NCBI RefSeq assembly: GCF_024758725.1 | Contig: NZ_CP096972.1 | Location: 2,276,001-2,340,000 of the forward strand | Length of the DNA stretch: 64,000 bases | Reading direction: 5' to 3' | DNA from: Sphingomonas sp. SUN039 | Lineage (GTDB): Bacteria > Pseudomonadota > Alphaproteobacteria > Sphingomonadales > Sphingomonadaceae | Shown here: one piece after another, positions 17,401-26,301 of the stretch | How positions within the stretch are numbered: the stretch's first letter is position 1 | Layout of the letters: each line of letters opens with the position of its first letter | Made by a program: the position numbers and the translations under genes | The notes under the pieces: model-generated | What the model was told of the DNA's origin: nothing | The model's database searches: none | The model's input: the letters and a program-made list of their open reading frames with translations, nothing else

Positions 17401-20233
17401 ACCCGCCGATCAGCCGCCGTCGCGCGGTAATCGTCTCGCGGGTGTAGAGGTCGACCGAGACCCGCTGGCCCTTCTTAACCTTATTCTCGGCATCGAGCGC
17501 GACGAACTGCAACCGCAGGTCGCTGTCGCGCATCAGCCAGCCGTCGGTCTTCATGCCCAGCTTCACCGCCGCCGGATTGAGCAGCAGCGTGCGCGATGCG
17601 GTCAGTGTTTCGCCATTGGCGTCGAGATAATCCATCTCGACCGTCATCGCGGTGGTCGCCTCGACGGCCTGCGCGATTTCGATCTGGGTCTGCGCGGTGC
17701 CGTCGTCCTTCAGCGTGACCGGCAAAGTCTGCGACAGCGGCAAGGGCGTATCGGGCGCATTGCCGTCGCCGTCGAGCGGGGTCGTTCCCTCCTTCAGCGC
17801 TTCGCCGCCAAAGGTCCAGCCGTCCCAGCCTTGCGGGTCGACATAGCTCGTCGAGAAGGCGGTGCGGAGCGCAACCGGCAGGTTCGACGCGCCGCCGCCC
17901 GACAAATAGCCGACGAACAGGTCGAGCGGGACCAGCTTGGGTCGCACCAGCGCTTCCTTCGGCCCCGTTACCGTCGCGCGCATCGTCGGCAGCTTATACT
18001 CGTCAACGCGCACCGACTGGCCGGTGTAGATCGTCTTGTCGCCGACTATGATGTTGAGATCGTAGTCGCCGAGCGGCGCCTCCGCAGGCGCTGTCCAACT
18101 CGACTCGCCGACCCCGTCCGCGCCGATCTTCACCGGCATGTCGAACTGGGTTTCGCTGCCCCGGTGCGACAGCCGCAGCGTGCCCTCGATCCCCTGCGCC
18201 AAAGCGAACCCCGCGCCCACGGGTTTGCGCAGGATGTGCTTCATGTTGACCGTCTCACCCTGCTTCATCAGGGTCCGGTCGAACACGGTGTGCAGGATGT
18301 CGTCACGCTCCGAATAGCCATAGGGCAAGTCGAAATCATAGGGACGGATGCCCTGCCCCCAGTCGGTCAGCGTGAAGCTGAAATCATCGGCCAGCCGCGC
18401 CGAAACCATCAGCGGGTGCGCCTCCGAACTCTCGTCGCAACTGCCATAGGTTTCGGGTTGCGGCAGGCCGGACGTCACGAGCAGTCGCCCTTCAGCGTCG
18501 CTCTTGCCGCGCGCAAGCAGCTTGCCTGAACAACTGTCGGTTATGCGGACATCCGCTCCTGCGACCGCCTTGCCGCTGTCGAGCGCGGTCACCCAGGCCA
18601 GCGAGCCTTCGCGCCCCCATTTGAAATGCACGGCCATGTTGGTGACGAGCGCACCCGCAGTCACGTAACGTACGGCATCGCGGCCGAGCAGGGCCTTGCC
18701 GAGAATGGGTGACGCCAATTCGACGACGTAGAATCCTGGGCGCGCGAAGCCCACGCCGACGACCTCGAAGTCCTTTCCCTTACCGGGCAGATCGAGTTGC
18801 AGCGGCTTTCCGCCGCCAGTCAGCAGCGGCGTTGCCCCGGTGTAATTGACCGTCTTGCGATTGCCGTCCTTGTCCTCGGGGCCTTCCTCACGAAAGTCGT
18901 TCTCGTTCGCCTTGCCGAGCCGTCGCAGCCAGTCGGCGACGACCCCGTCCTGCGAGTCACTGCCATCGACGCGCATCATGTTGCCCTGGATGGGGCGCAT
19001 GTTCATGGCGAGCTGCGGTTCCACAGCGCGAACGGTCACCGGCAGGGAGCTGCCCGCCTTTGATTCGATGATCCCGAAGGGCGCCGCGAACTTCACCAGC
19101 GGCGGTGCCGGGTCGAACTTGACCTGCAAAGGAAAGCGCTCGCCATTGGCGAGCGTACGCCCGCTCGCGTCCTTGATATTTGCAGGCAACGTCAGCGTTG
19201 CTGCCTGCGCCTCGGGGAACGGTCCCTTGAAATCGAGGTCGGCGATCTCGGGATCGCTGCGGTCTTCGTCGGCGATCTTGGGCGTCCGCACCGTGCCGTC
19301 GGCAAAGGTCAGCTTGATCGCTTTTGCCAGCGCCATCGGGATCGGTGCAGCGAACCGCACGTGCGCGTCGCTAACCGGGTTGCAGCCCGCTTGCGGGTTG
19401 ACACGGCTGCATTCCCAGCGTGCCTCGAACGCTTTGCGCACGGTGAAGTCGAACCGCTGGAGCCTACCCGCCGTACGCCCGTCGGCGCTTGCGACGCCCG
19501 CATCCCACACCAGCGCGACATCGCGTCCGGCGGGCAGCGGGCGACGGCATTTGACGGGCACGATCGTCGAGAGCGCCTTGGCCTTGTCGGCGGCGTTGGT
19601 CGGCAATGTCTGTGGCTGGCCCGCTTGATCGAGGAAGTTGCGGAGCTGCCAGCTGTCTTCACCCAACCCGTCGATGATTGTCGCGGCGACCTCGGGCTTC
19701 AGCACATCGACGGCGATCTTTTCGCCGATACCATCGACCGCGCAATAGGCGTTGGCCCCCACCGATGCCGCCGTCGGCGCGACATTGGTCGCGACAAGGA
19801 AAACCTGTTCCTCCTCGATGTCCGAGTCATTGCCGCTCAGCACGCCGCGTGCTGACGGACCGCCGGTATCAATCGTGAAATTCTTCGCCCCCTCGACCTG
19901 CGCGCCCCGCGCCGAGGCGAGATTGTCGTTCAGGTCGACTTTGCAGGTCAGCCCGCCGGGAAGCGCCTTTTCGAAATCATAGACAAAGGTCTGCGTATCG
20001 ACCCAGCGCCCGTTCGCGCCAATCGGACAGGTGATCTTGGCCGGCGGCGTCGCGCGTGGATCGCCGAGCGGTACCATCGCCTCCGAAAAGCGCATCGTGA
20101 AGCGTTCGATGGCCCCGCCATTTGCACCCGCCGAACCCGGCGTTGCCAGAACGACTTGCGGCGCGGCGCTGCCGATGGCGATCAAGGGAACCGCACATAG
20201 TCCGAGCGCCAGCCACCGCCACCGAATCCGCAT
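14486..20233 (-). CDS. alpha-2-macroglobulin family protein with thioester motif
   Basis: A 1915-residue envelope protein, larger than E. coli YfhM (about 1650). It begins with a Sec signal peptide (LALGLCAVPLIAIGSAAP); the Cys there is not in a good lipobox, so it is probably periplasmic and soluble rather than a lipoprotein. Many MG-like beta domains follow. The thioester motif CFEQ is near residue 1469, in YNCFEQQLSRAVVLG, and the alpha-helical TED region and receptor-binding-like C-terminus are present. Bacterial A2Ms trap attacking proteases by covalent linkage. Its partner pbpC lies 3'. Start ATG 20233 has GGGAG upstream and gives the signal peptide; an ATG 108 nt earlier would hide it. 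Confidence 0.93.
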   Translation of the reverse strand: MRIRWRWLALGLCAVPLIAIGSAAPQVVLATPGSAGANGGAIERFTMRFSEAMVPLGDPRATPPAKITCPIGANGRWVDTQTFVYDFEKALPGGLTCKVDLNDNLASARGAQVEGAKNFTIDTGGPSARGVLSGNDSDIEEEQVFLVATNVAPTAASVGANAYCAVDGIGEKIAVDVLKPEVAATIIDGLGEDSWQLRNFLDQAGQPQTLPTNAADKAKALSTIVPVKCRRPLPAGRDVALVWDAGVASADGRTAGRLQRFDFTVRKAFEARWECSRVNPQAGCNPVSDAHVRFAAPIPMALAKAIKLTFADGTVRTPKIADEDRSDPEIADLDFKGPFPEAQAATLTLPANIKDASGRTLANGERFPLQVKFDPAPPLVKFAAPFGIIESKAGSSLPVTVRAVEPQLAMNMRPIQGNMMRVDGSDSQDGVVADWLRRLGKANENDFREEGPEDKDGNRKTVNYTGATPLLTGGGKPLQLDLPGKGKDFEVVGVGFARPGFYVVELASPILGKALLGRDAVRYVTAGALVTNMAVHFKWGREGSLAWVTALDSGKAVAGADVRITDSCSGKLLARGKSDAEGRLLVTSGLPQPETYGSCDESSEAHPLMVSARLADDFSFTLTDWGQGIRPYDFDLPYGYSERDDILHTVFDRTLMKQGETVNMKHILRKPVGAGFALAQGIEGTLRLSHRGSETQFDMPVKIGADGVGESSWTAPAEAPLGDYDLNIIVGDKTIYTGQSVRVDEYKLPTMRATVTGPKEALVRPKLVPLDLFVGYLSGGGASNLPVALRTAFSTSYVDPQGWDGWTFGGEALKEGTTPLDGDGNAPDTPLPLSQTLPVTLKDDGTAQTQIEIAQAVEATTAMTVEMDYLDANGETLTASRTLLLNPAAVKLGMKTDGWLMRDSDLRLQFVALDAENKVKKGQRVSVDLYTRETITARRRLIGGFYAYDNQSKVTKIGASCSATTDDKGLANCKLDPGVSGEVVAVATTTDADGNVARAVRTVWLAGEDDWWFGGDNGDRMDLIAENKAYKSGETAKFQVRMPFRNATALVTVEREGVLSSFVTQLSGKDPVVSVPMPASYAPDVYVSVMAVRGRIGGWTLWWADLAKRWNLPFLSREGAEPTALVDLAKPSYRLGIAKVQVGWEGHSLGVKVVADKPKYAIRETAQVDVAVTQPDGKPARSAEIAFAAVDEALLQLQSNESWKLLDAMMGERTLDVLTSTGQTQVVGKRHYGKKAVEAGGGGGDATAVTRDDFKPVLMWKGRVTLDANGHARIPVQLSDALSSFKMVAIATSGPDLFGTGMASVRTSQDLQLFSALPPLVRSGDFFGASFTLRNSSDKPMRVTATVKVNPGIADGKPLTVDLAPGSAQAVTWNLTAPEGLAKLDWVVEAKSEDGKAIDRVAASQDIVPAVPFEVWAATLARVGSGGNIPIAPPAGALTGSYVDVKLSDSLAPPLAGVRAYMAAYPYNCFEQQLSRAVVLGDAGAWGALAGALPTYQDSNGLIRYFPGEWPGSEALTAYALSMTAEAGFAMPEAGKAKAVEALKAVIEGRLKADSYGPVDNRLLKVAALAALARNGASSPALLGAIDIAPADMPTGALSDWLVAIDRTPGLKNAAALRGVAEGTLRRRLVYEGTRIDLTDASTAPWWMMVSDDEMVLKALGAILGRPGWDNEGPKMMVGVALRQQRGSWDTTPANAWGTVVARRFATLYPASAVTGTTTVALGGVSRTQGWPMAANASPLRLPAVAGPLTLAQSGGAGPWATVSVSAAVPLMQPLYAGYRIEKSTEMVSQKVKGRLTRGDVMKVTINVDATADRTWVVISDPVPPGASIVGGLGGQSSILGSLAGGSGTTPSYVERGRDAWRGYFGWMPRGRATVSYVVRLNGVGRFSLPPTRVEAMYSPEVRAALPNKGVEVGL

Positions 20234-20379
20234 CGACGATCTCCCTTGGCAGCCATGGTCCGACAAGCATCGGGACGAGTCCAGTGGCCGTCGTAAATTT
20301 CGACCCGGCTCGTTACTTGACGAATTCGGCCAATAGTTCATTGTTCAATAATTGAGTCGTTAAGCCATTTCGGGGGACG

Positions 20380-21765
20380 ATGGCCGTCTTCATTCAAGTC
20401 CTGCTGTCGATCTCGCACGAACTCATGCTGTTCGCGGCGTTCGCATTTGTGCTGGGCGGCACTAGCGACACGGCAGTCGACCTGATCTGGGCCGCGCGGG
20501 CTACATGGCGACGCGGATTCATATTCAAGCGTTTCACCCGTGCCACGGCGATTTCACTGGAACCCTCGGTCAAACCGGAGCGACTGGCCGTATTCATCCC
20601 CGCATGGGACGAAAGCACCGTCATCGGCGCCATGCTCCGCCATGCAATAGACGCGCTCGCACCGGCCGACTGTGTCATCTACGTCGGGGTCTATCCGAAC
20701 GATCCGGCCACCATTGCTGCCGTCGCCGCTGTCGCGTCGCCCCGCGTGCGACCGGTTATCGGCCCCCGCCCCGGCCCCACGACCAAGGCCGACTGCCTGA
20801 ATATCCTCTGGCAGCAGATGCAGGCGGACGACCTCGTCGACGGGGTCCGCACCAAGGCGGTTGTTCTCCACGATGCAGAAGACGTTGTTCACGCATCGGA
20901 AGCCCGGGTATTCGACTGCCTCACAGACCGGTTCGACCTCGTCCAGCTTCCCGTCGTACCGCTGGTCGATCCTGCGTCGCGCTGGATCTCCGGCCATTAC
21001 ATCGACGAGTTCGCCGTCCATCATGGCAAGACCATTGTCGCGCGCGAGTGGATCGGGGCGGGGCTGCCCTCGGCAGGCGTGGGATGTGCCTTCTCGCGGA
21101 CTATGCTCGACAGGATCGCCCAGGGGCGTGACGGCCCGTTCGACGCGGCCAGCCTGACCGAAGACTATGAACTCGGACTTCGCATCCGCCAGCTGGGCGG
21201 ACGTGGCGCCTTTGTTCGACTGCCCGAGTCACCGGGCGGTCCGCTCGTCTGTGTGCGCGCGCATTTTCCGGCAGAGCTCGCCGATGCCGTCGTCCAGAAA
21301 TCGCGCTGGATTGCGGGGATCGCCCTGTCGGGCTGGGATCGTCTCGGCTGGCAGGGCGGCTTTGCCGAAAGCTGGATGCGCCTCAACGACCGGCGCGCGT
21401 TGTTTGCTGCTATCGTGATGCTCGCAGCCTATGGCGCGCTGGCAACCTATGCGATCGCAACGCTGCTCGGTGCGGCGCTCGGCATCGAAAGCAGCCTCCG
21501 CAGCTCTTGGCTCTTCGATATCCTTCTGCTCCTGTGCGGCGTCCTGCTGCTGTGGCGACTGACGCTGCGGGGGGTGCTGGTCACGCAGCTCTACGGGTGG
21601 CGCGAGGGGCTGCGATCCATCCCGCGCTCCTTCTTTGCCAACGTCATCGACATGATGGCCGCCCGACGCGCGGTCGAGGTCTATCTAAAGGCGCGACGCG
21701 ACGGCGTCGTCCGCTGGGACAAGACTCGCCACGCCTTCCCCGCCGATCCCGGCACGGCGCGGTGA
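20380..21765 (+). CDS. NfrB-like membrane glycosyltransferase (family 2)
   Basis: A 461-residue inner-membrane protein: an N-terminal hydrophobic helix (residues ~5-25), a cytosolic GT2 domain, then two or three C-terminal membrane helices (~residues 345-370 and 380-400). GT-A features are visible: VLHDAEDVVH in place of a DxD, TEDYELGLRI, and QKSRWIAGI equivalent to the processive QxxRW. This matches the N-terminal part of phage N4 adsorption protein B. The C-terminal MshEN c-di-GMP-binding domain of E. coli NfrB (total ~745 aa) is missing. GTGA overlap with the next gene, an NfrA barrel domain, supports an envelope glycan synthesis/export role, which is inference. Confidence 0.82.
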   Translation: MAVFIQVLLSISHELMLFAAFAFVLGGTSDTAVDLIWAARATWRRGFIFKRFTRATAISLEPSVKPERLAVFIPAWDESTVIGAMLRHAIDALAPADCVIYVGVYPNDPATIAAVAAVASPRVRPVIGPRPGPTTKADCLNILWQQMQADDLVDGVRTKAVVLHDAEDVVHASEARVFDCLTDRFDLVQLPVVPLVDPASRWISGHYIDEFAVHHGKTIVAREWIGAGLPSAGVGCAFSRTMLDRIAQGRDGPFDAASLTEDYELGLRIRQLGGRGAFVRLPESPGGPLVCVRAHFPAELADAVVQKSRWIAGIALSGWDRLGWQGGFAESWMRLNDRRALFAAIVMLAAYGALATYAIATLLGAALGIESSLRSSWLFDILLLLCGVLLLWRLTLRGVLVTQLYGWREGLRSIPRSFFANVIDMMAARRAVEVYLKARRDGVVRWDKTRHAFPADPGTAR

Positions 21766-22805
21766 ACAGGGCGGGTCCCGCGCGCCCGATCCGCGCGGTG
21801 GTTGCGGTCCTCGCACTTTGGGTCGGCGCACGCGCCGCATTTCTGCTGAGCAGGAATCCGGTCGCGGCAGGCGCGAGTCCAGCAACGGCGGTCGCCCTGC
21901 CGATTGCGGCCATTGCCTCCTCGCCGAAAGGCGTTCCTGAGAAAGCGTCGGCTGCAATTCCGGCATCCCCAAGACCGGTACCGATTGCCGCAACGATATG
22001 GGCAGTCCGGCGAGCGCAACCAAGGCCCGTCGTCTCAACATCGAAAGATTTCGTCTCGTCCCAGGTCGAGAGCGATTTCACGCCTCCAGCAACAAGTGCT
22101 CCACTGCCGATGACGCTGGCAACAACGACGGCCCGTTCGCCGCCGGTCGCGGCCTTGCCTACCTTCGATCGGCAATTGTCTGTCCATCCGCAATCGCAAT
22201 GGTCCGGATCGTTTTGGCTAACGGCACGCGAAGGCGTTTCGACGGCACTGACATTGGGAAGCAGCCAGCTCGGCGGATCGCAAGCGGGGGTCCGGATTTA
22301 TCGCCAAGTGAGGCCTGCACTCTCGCTCACAGGGCGTGTTTCGGCAGCGCTTGCCACGCGACAGAGCGAGGCGTCCGCCGGACTTGCGCTGCATCGTGGC
22401 GCGTTCACCCTGCTCGCCGAGCGCCGCTTTGCGCTCGATGGCGGCGGGCGCAACGACTGGTCGGTGACAGCAGTAGCGGGCGTTTCGGACATTCGCTTGC
22501 CACTCGCAATCCGGCTCGACGGCTATGCCCAGGCCGGGATCGTCGGCCGCGACGGCTTTGCCGATGGCGCGCTGCGGGTTGAGCGGACAATCATCGGTAC
22601 CAGCGCCGACCGTCTCGCGGTCGGCGCAGGCGCATGGGGGAGCGTCCAGCCGGGCGTTTCCCGGCTCGATATCGGCCCGCAAATCGTGGCGCGCGCATCG
22701 CTCGGTGGGCGGGCGGTGCGTCTGTCCGCCGAATGGCGGCAGCGAGTGGCGGGCAGTGCTGCGCCGGGATCGGGACCGGCCGTAACGTTGGGCGCCGATT
22801 TCTGA
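21762..22805 (+). CDS. NfrA C-terminal-domain (beta-barrel-like) protein
   Basis: A 347-residue protein starting at GTG 21762 inside the stop of the glycosyltransferase gene. It has an N-terminal hydrophobic segment (RAVVAVLALWVGARAAFLL), a long Ala/Pro/Ser-rich linker to about residue 140, and a C-terminal domain of alternating beta strands (LAAREG-like start SGSFWLTAREGVSTAL, then LGGSQAGVRIYR) ending in ...TLGADF with a terminal Phe, as in outer-membrane barrels. I recognise it as the C-terminal domain of bacteriophage N4 adsorption protein A, without the TPR domain of E. coli NfrA. Likely the outer-membrane partner of the NfrB-like enzyme; function is inferred. Confidence 0.7.
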   Translation: MNRAGPARPIRAVVAVLALWVGARAAFLLSRNPVAAGASPATAVALPIAAIASSPKGVPEKASAAIPASPRPVPIAATIWAVRRAQPRPVVSTSKDFVSSQVESDFTPPATSAPLPMTLATTTARSPPVAALPTFDRQLSVHPQSQWSGSFWLTAREGVSTALTLGSSQLGGSQAGVRIYRQVRPALSLTGRVSAALATRQSEASAGLALHRGAFTLLAERRFALDGGGRNDWSVTAVAGVSDIRLPLAIRLDGYAQAGIVGRDGFADGALRVERTIIGTSADRLAVGAGAWGSVQPGVSRLDIGPQIVARASLGGRAVRLSAEWRQRVAGSAAPGSGPAVTLGADF

Positions 22806-22871
22806 TCGAAGGGTTTTTGCCGGGGCGACCCTTTCGGGCGGCGAACCGAGCGGCTAGGGCTGGTCGCGCCG

Positions 22872-23786
22872 ATGGATATCTACCTTCCCGTCGCGAACCT
22901 GTCGGTCAACGCGCTGGTCATCGTCCTGCTGGGCGGGGGCGTCGGCTTGCTGTCGGGTATGTTCGGGGTCGGTGGCGGATTCCTGACCACGCCGCTGCTG
23001 ATCTTCTATGGCATTCCGCCAACGGTCGCTGCCGCTTCCGCCACGACGCAGGTGACGGGGGCGAGCGTATCGGGCGCGCTGGCGCACTACCGGCGGGGGG
23101 GGGTCGATATCCCGATGGGCGCAGTACTGGTCGTTGGCGGCATCGTCGGCGCGATCGCGGGCTCGGGTATTTTCCGCGTGCTCCAGCAGTTCGGCCAGAT
23201 CGATACGGTTATCAACATCCTCTATGTCGTGCTGCTGCTGGGCGTCGGTATCCCGATGGCGCGTGAGGCGGTGCAGAGCGTTGCCGCGACGATATCTGGC
23301 ACGCCCTTGCCCGCGAAGAAGCGGCGGCATCACCCGGCGGTTGCCGCCCTGCCCTTCCGTTGGCGCTTCTACGCCTCGGGCCTTTATATCTCGCCGCTCG
23401 CACCACTGATCCTGGGCTTTGTGACCGGCATCATGACCGTGCTGCTCGGCGTCGGCGGCGGGTTCATCATGGTGCCGGCAATGCTCTACATCCTCGGCAT
23501 GGCAACCCGCGTTGTCGTCGGCACCTCGCTGTTCCAGATCTTGTTCGTCACTGCCGCGACAACGATGGTCCATGCGGTCACGACCAAGGCTGTCGACGTC
23601 GTCCTCGCCTTTTTCCTGCTACTCGGCAGCGTCATCGGGGCGCAGGTCGGGGCGCGGCTCGCGGCGCGGTTCAAACCCGATTACCTGCGGCTGCTGCTCG
23701 CCGCGATCGTGCTTGCCGTCGCTTTCCGCATGGCCATCGGCCTGACCTGGCAGCCCGAGGAAATCTATACGGTGCAGCTGCTGTGA
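22872..23786 (+). CDS. TauE/SafE family sulfite exporter-like permease
   Basis: A 304-residue membrane protein with about eight hydrophobic segments and the duplicated family motif: GLLSGMFGVGGGFLTTPLL near the N-terminus and GIMTVLLGVGGGFIMVPAML in the second half. TauE/SafE proteins export sulfite, sulfoacetate or related organosulfur anions, and many relatives have unknown substrates. A cytosolic loop rich in Lys/His (LPAKKRRHHPAV) separates the halves. Its stop overlaps the start of a TIGR02186 protein (GTGA), a pairing I recall as conserved in alphaproteobacteria, so the two probably work together. Confidence 0.9.
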   Translation: MDIYLPVANLSVNALVIVLLGGGVGLLSGMFGVGGGFLTTPLLIFYGIPPTVAAASATTQVTGASVSGALAHYRRGGVDIPMGAVLVVGGIVGAIAGSGIFRVLQQFGQIDTVINILYVVLLLGVGIPMAREAVQSVAATISGTPLPAKKRRHHPAVAALPFRWRFYASGLYISPLAPLILGFVTGIMTVLLGVGGGFIMVPAMLYILGMATRVVVGTSLFQILFVTAATTMVHAVTTKAVDVVLAFFLLLGSVIGAQVGARLAARFKPDYLRLLLAAIVLAVAFRMAIGLTWQPEEIYTVQLL

Positions 23787-24547
23787 AGCGGGTCGCTGTT
23801 GCCCTGTTGGCTCTGGTCCTGCTCACCGCCGCAACCGAAGATGCGCCGGTGCTCGTCCCTGACGTGTCGCAACGCGAAGTCGACATCCATTACAGCTTCA
23901 CCGGGGCCGAACTGCTGTTGTTCGGCGCGATCCTCTATCCCGGCGGCAAGGTGCCTGACGGACGCACCGATGTGGCGGTGGTGCTGAAAGGGCCGCCGCA
24001 ATCGATCCTCGTGCGCGAGAAGCAGAAGCTGGCGGGCGTCATCTGGGCCAACGCAGGATCGTCGCGGTTTCGCTCGGCACCGGCCTTTTATGCGATTGCC
24101 GCATCGCGCCCGCTCGACAAGCTCGTCGACGAGCGCACGGCGGCGATCTACGAACTCGGTCTCGGCAGCATCCATCTGTCCCCTGCGGGCGGGGCGGACC
24201 CGCAAGTCGCACACCGCTTCGAGACCGGTTTCGTCGATCTGCGTGCCAGGGGCGGATTGTTCGTAACCCAACCCGGCGCCATCGAAATCTCCAAGGGTGT
24301 GCTCTATCGCGCGCGCCTCACCATTCCGCCACGCGTTCCCGACGGACGCTATACAGCGGAGACGTTCCTGATCCGCGACGGCAAGGTCATCGCGGCGGCC
24401 ACACGCACCATTACGGTCCGCAAACAGGGCTTCGAACGGATCGTCGCAAGCTTCGCGCAAGACTGGCCGATTTCCTATGGCTTGCTCGCGGTGCTGCTGT
24501 CGGTCGGTTTCGGCTGGGGCGCGGGCGCATTGTTCCGGCGCATCTGA
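23783..24547 (+). CDS. TIGR02186 family membrane-anchored protein
   Basis: A 254-residue protein starting at GTG 23783. It has a Sec signal peptide (KRVAVALLALVLLTAATEDAP), a periplasmic beta-rich domain (GAELLLFGAILYPGG... then PRVPDGRYTAETFLIRDGKV) and one C-terminal membrane helix (SYGLLAVLLSVGFGWGAGALF). This is the architecture of TIGR02186, a family found next to TauE-like permeases. Translation is coupled to the permease by GTGA. It may be a periplasmic partner presenting substrate or regulating the permease; no activity is established. Confidence 0.82.
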   Translation: MKRVAVALLALVLLTAATEDAPVLVPDVSQREVDIHYSFTGAELLLFGAILYPGGKVPDGRTDVAVVLKGPPQSILVREKQKLAGVIWANAGSSRFRSAPAFYAIAASRPLDKLVDERTAAIYELGLGSIHLSPAGGADPQVAHRFETGFVDLRARGGLFVTQPGAIEISKGVLYRARLTIPPRVPDGRYTAETFLIRDGKVIAAATRTITVRKQGFERIVASFAQDWPISYGLLAVLLSVGFGWGAGALFRRI

Positions 24548-24629
24548 ACCACTTGGCCCATCCGTAACCGGTTTGTTAACCACTCCCGCGCTACGACCGA
24601 CGGTGCGTTTTACAGGTGGGATCAAACTA

Positions 24630-26300
24630 GTGGACATGCAGCGTACCGGCGCGTTCGAATCGACAACGACCAGCAACGAAGGGCCGCGCACCGTCGGTGC
24701 CTTCAACGGCCCCATCGGCGAAGTCATCGAGATTTCCGGATCGTCCTCGCAAGTCCGTTTCGACGGTGCCGCGCTCGCCCGCCAGAGCGGTGCCGAAGAT
24801 CCCAGCCTCGCCACCGCAGGCCAGGTCGGCAGCCAGATCAAGATCCGGCTCGGTTCGACATGGCTCGTCGCCAACGTCCGCTCGCTCCGCGTCGATCCCC
24901 AGCAAGCGGGCAGCGTGATCGGGTTCATCGACTTTCTCGGCGAAGGCGACGAGGAACGGCTGACCGGAAAGATCTACAACTTCCGCCGCGGCATCACCCG
25001 TTACCCGACTCCCGGCGGGCAGGTCTTCCCCGTCAGCGGGCAGGACATGCGCCAGATGTACGCCGCCGACGACCGCGCTTTCATCGAAGTCGGCACCGTC
25101 TACCCGACCAAGGACATTCGCGGTGCGGTTTACGTCGATGCGATGCTCGGCAAGCATTTCGCGCTGCTGGGGTCGACCGGCACCGGCAAATCGACCAGCG
25201 CCGCACTCATCCTTCACCGCATCTGCGAACTGGCGCCGCAAGGCCATATCGTGATGATCGATCCGCACGGCGAATATTCGGCGGCGTTCAAGACCAACGG
25301 CGCGCTGTTCGACGTAACGAATCTGGCGATGCCGTACTGGCTGATGAATTTCGAAGAGCATTGCGAGGTCTTTGTGACCACGCAGGGGTCCGAACGGCAG
25401 ACCGATTCAGACGTCCTCGCCAAGTGCCTGCTCGCCGCCAAATCGAAAAGCCGCGCGGCGGAAGGCATCTCGAAACTCACCGTCGACTCGCCGATCCCCT
25501 ATCTGCTCAGCGACCTGACCAACTTCATCACCGCCGAAATGGGCAAGCTCGACAAGGCGGGCGACAATGCGCCGTATATGCGGCTCAAGACCAAGATCGA
25601 CGAGATCAAGTCCGATCCGCGCTACAGCTTCATGTTTTCCGGCATGCTCGTCGCCGACAACATGGCCGGGTTCCTCGGGCGCATTTTCCGCCTGCCCGGC
25701 GACGGCAAGCCGATTTCGATCATCGATGTGTCGGGTGTGCCGTCGGACATCACATCGGTGGTGGTCGCGGTGCTCGCGCGCATGGTGTTCGACTATGCCA
25801 TCTGGAGCCGCAACGAGCCGCAGCGCCCGATTCTGCTCGTCTGCGAGGAAGCGCACCGTTACGTGCCGAACGAAGCGAACTCGCAGAAGAGTGCCGTCGG
25901 CAAGATTCTCGGCCGCATCGCCAAGGAAGGCCGTAAATACGGCGTCTCGCTCGGCCTAATCACCCAGCGCCCGTCCGACCTTGCCGAAGGCGTGCTGTCG
26001 CAGTGCGGCACGATCATCGCGATGCGCCTCAACAACGAACGCGATCAAGCCTTCGTGAAGGCCGCCATGCCCGAGGGCGCGCGCGGCTTCCTCGATACCA
26101 TCCCGGCGCTGCGAAACCGCGAATGCATTATCTGCGGCGAAGGCGTCGCCATTCCCGTGCGCGTCAGTTTCGACCCGCTCGAAGACCATAAGCGCCCGGC
26201 GTCGTCCGATCCGCTGTTCTCCGAACTCTGGAAGGAATCCGGCGGCGAAGAGGAAATCCTGACCCGCGTCATCAAGCGCTGGCGCGCCCAGGGCAAATAG
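24630..26300 (+). CDS. HerA-type hexameric ATPase (DUF87 domain)
   Basis: A ~556-residue cytosolic P-loop ATPase of the HerA/FtsK superfamily. An N-terminal HAS-barrel-like beta domain (IGEVIEISGSSSQVRFDG... to about residue 130) precedes the motor with Walker A GSTGTGKSTS, MIDPHGEYSAAF, Walker B ILLVCEEAHRYVP and the sensor ITQRPSDLAEGVLSQC. HerA normally works with the nuclease NurA in DNA end processing, but no NurA is adjacent here, so the partner is unknown. GTG 24630 has AGGTGG upstream; ATG 24636 is an equally plausible start. The next gene follows after one base. Confidence 0.87.
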   Translation: MDMQRTGAFESTTTSNEGPRTVGAFNGPIGEVIEISGSSSQVRFDGAALARQSGAEDPSLATAGQVGSQIKIRLGSTWLVANVRSLRVDPQQAGSVIGFIDFLGEGDEERLTGKIYNFRRGITRYPTPGGQVFPVSGQDMRQMYAADDRAFIEVGTVYPTKDIRGAVYVDAMLGKHFALLGSTGTGKSTSAALILHRICELAPQGHIVMIDPHGEYSAAFKTNGALFDVTNLAMPYWLMNFEEHCEVFVTTQGSERQTDSDVLAKCLLAAKSKSRAAEGISKLTVDSPIPYLLSDLTNFITAEMGKLDKAGDNAPYMRLKTKIDEIKSDPRYSFMFSGMLVADNMAGFLGRIFRLPGDGKPISIIDVSGVPSDITSVVVAVLARMVFDYAIWSRNEPQRPILLVCEEAHRYVPNEANSQKSAVGKILGRIAKEGRKYGVSLGLITQRPSDLAEGVLSQCGTIIAMRLNNERDQAFVKAAMPEGARGFLDTIPALRNRECIICGEGVAIPVRVSFDPLEDHKRPASSDPLFSELWKESGGEEEILTRVIKRWRAQGK

Positions 26301-26301
26301 C

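Noticed and set aside
20345-20355. TCAATAATTGA palindrome between A2M and the NfrB-like gene
   Set aside because: Only 11 nt and AT-rich; such short palindromes occur by chance in AT-rich promoter gaps.
24630-26300. HerA ATPase as part of an antiphage HerA-effector pair
   Set aside because: The flanking genes encode TIGR02186 and a membrane methyltransferase-like protein; there is no SIR2, DUF4297 or nuclease gene next to it.
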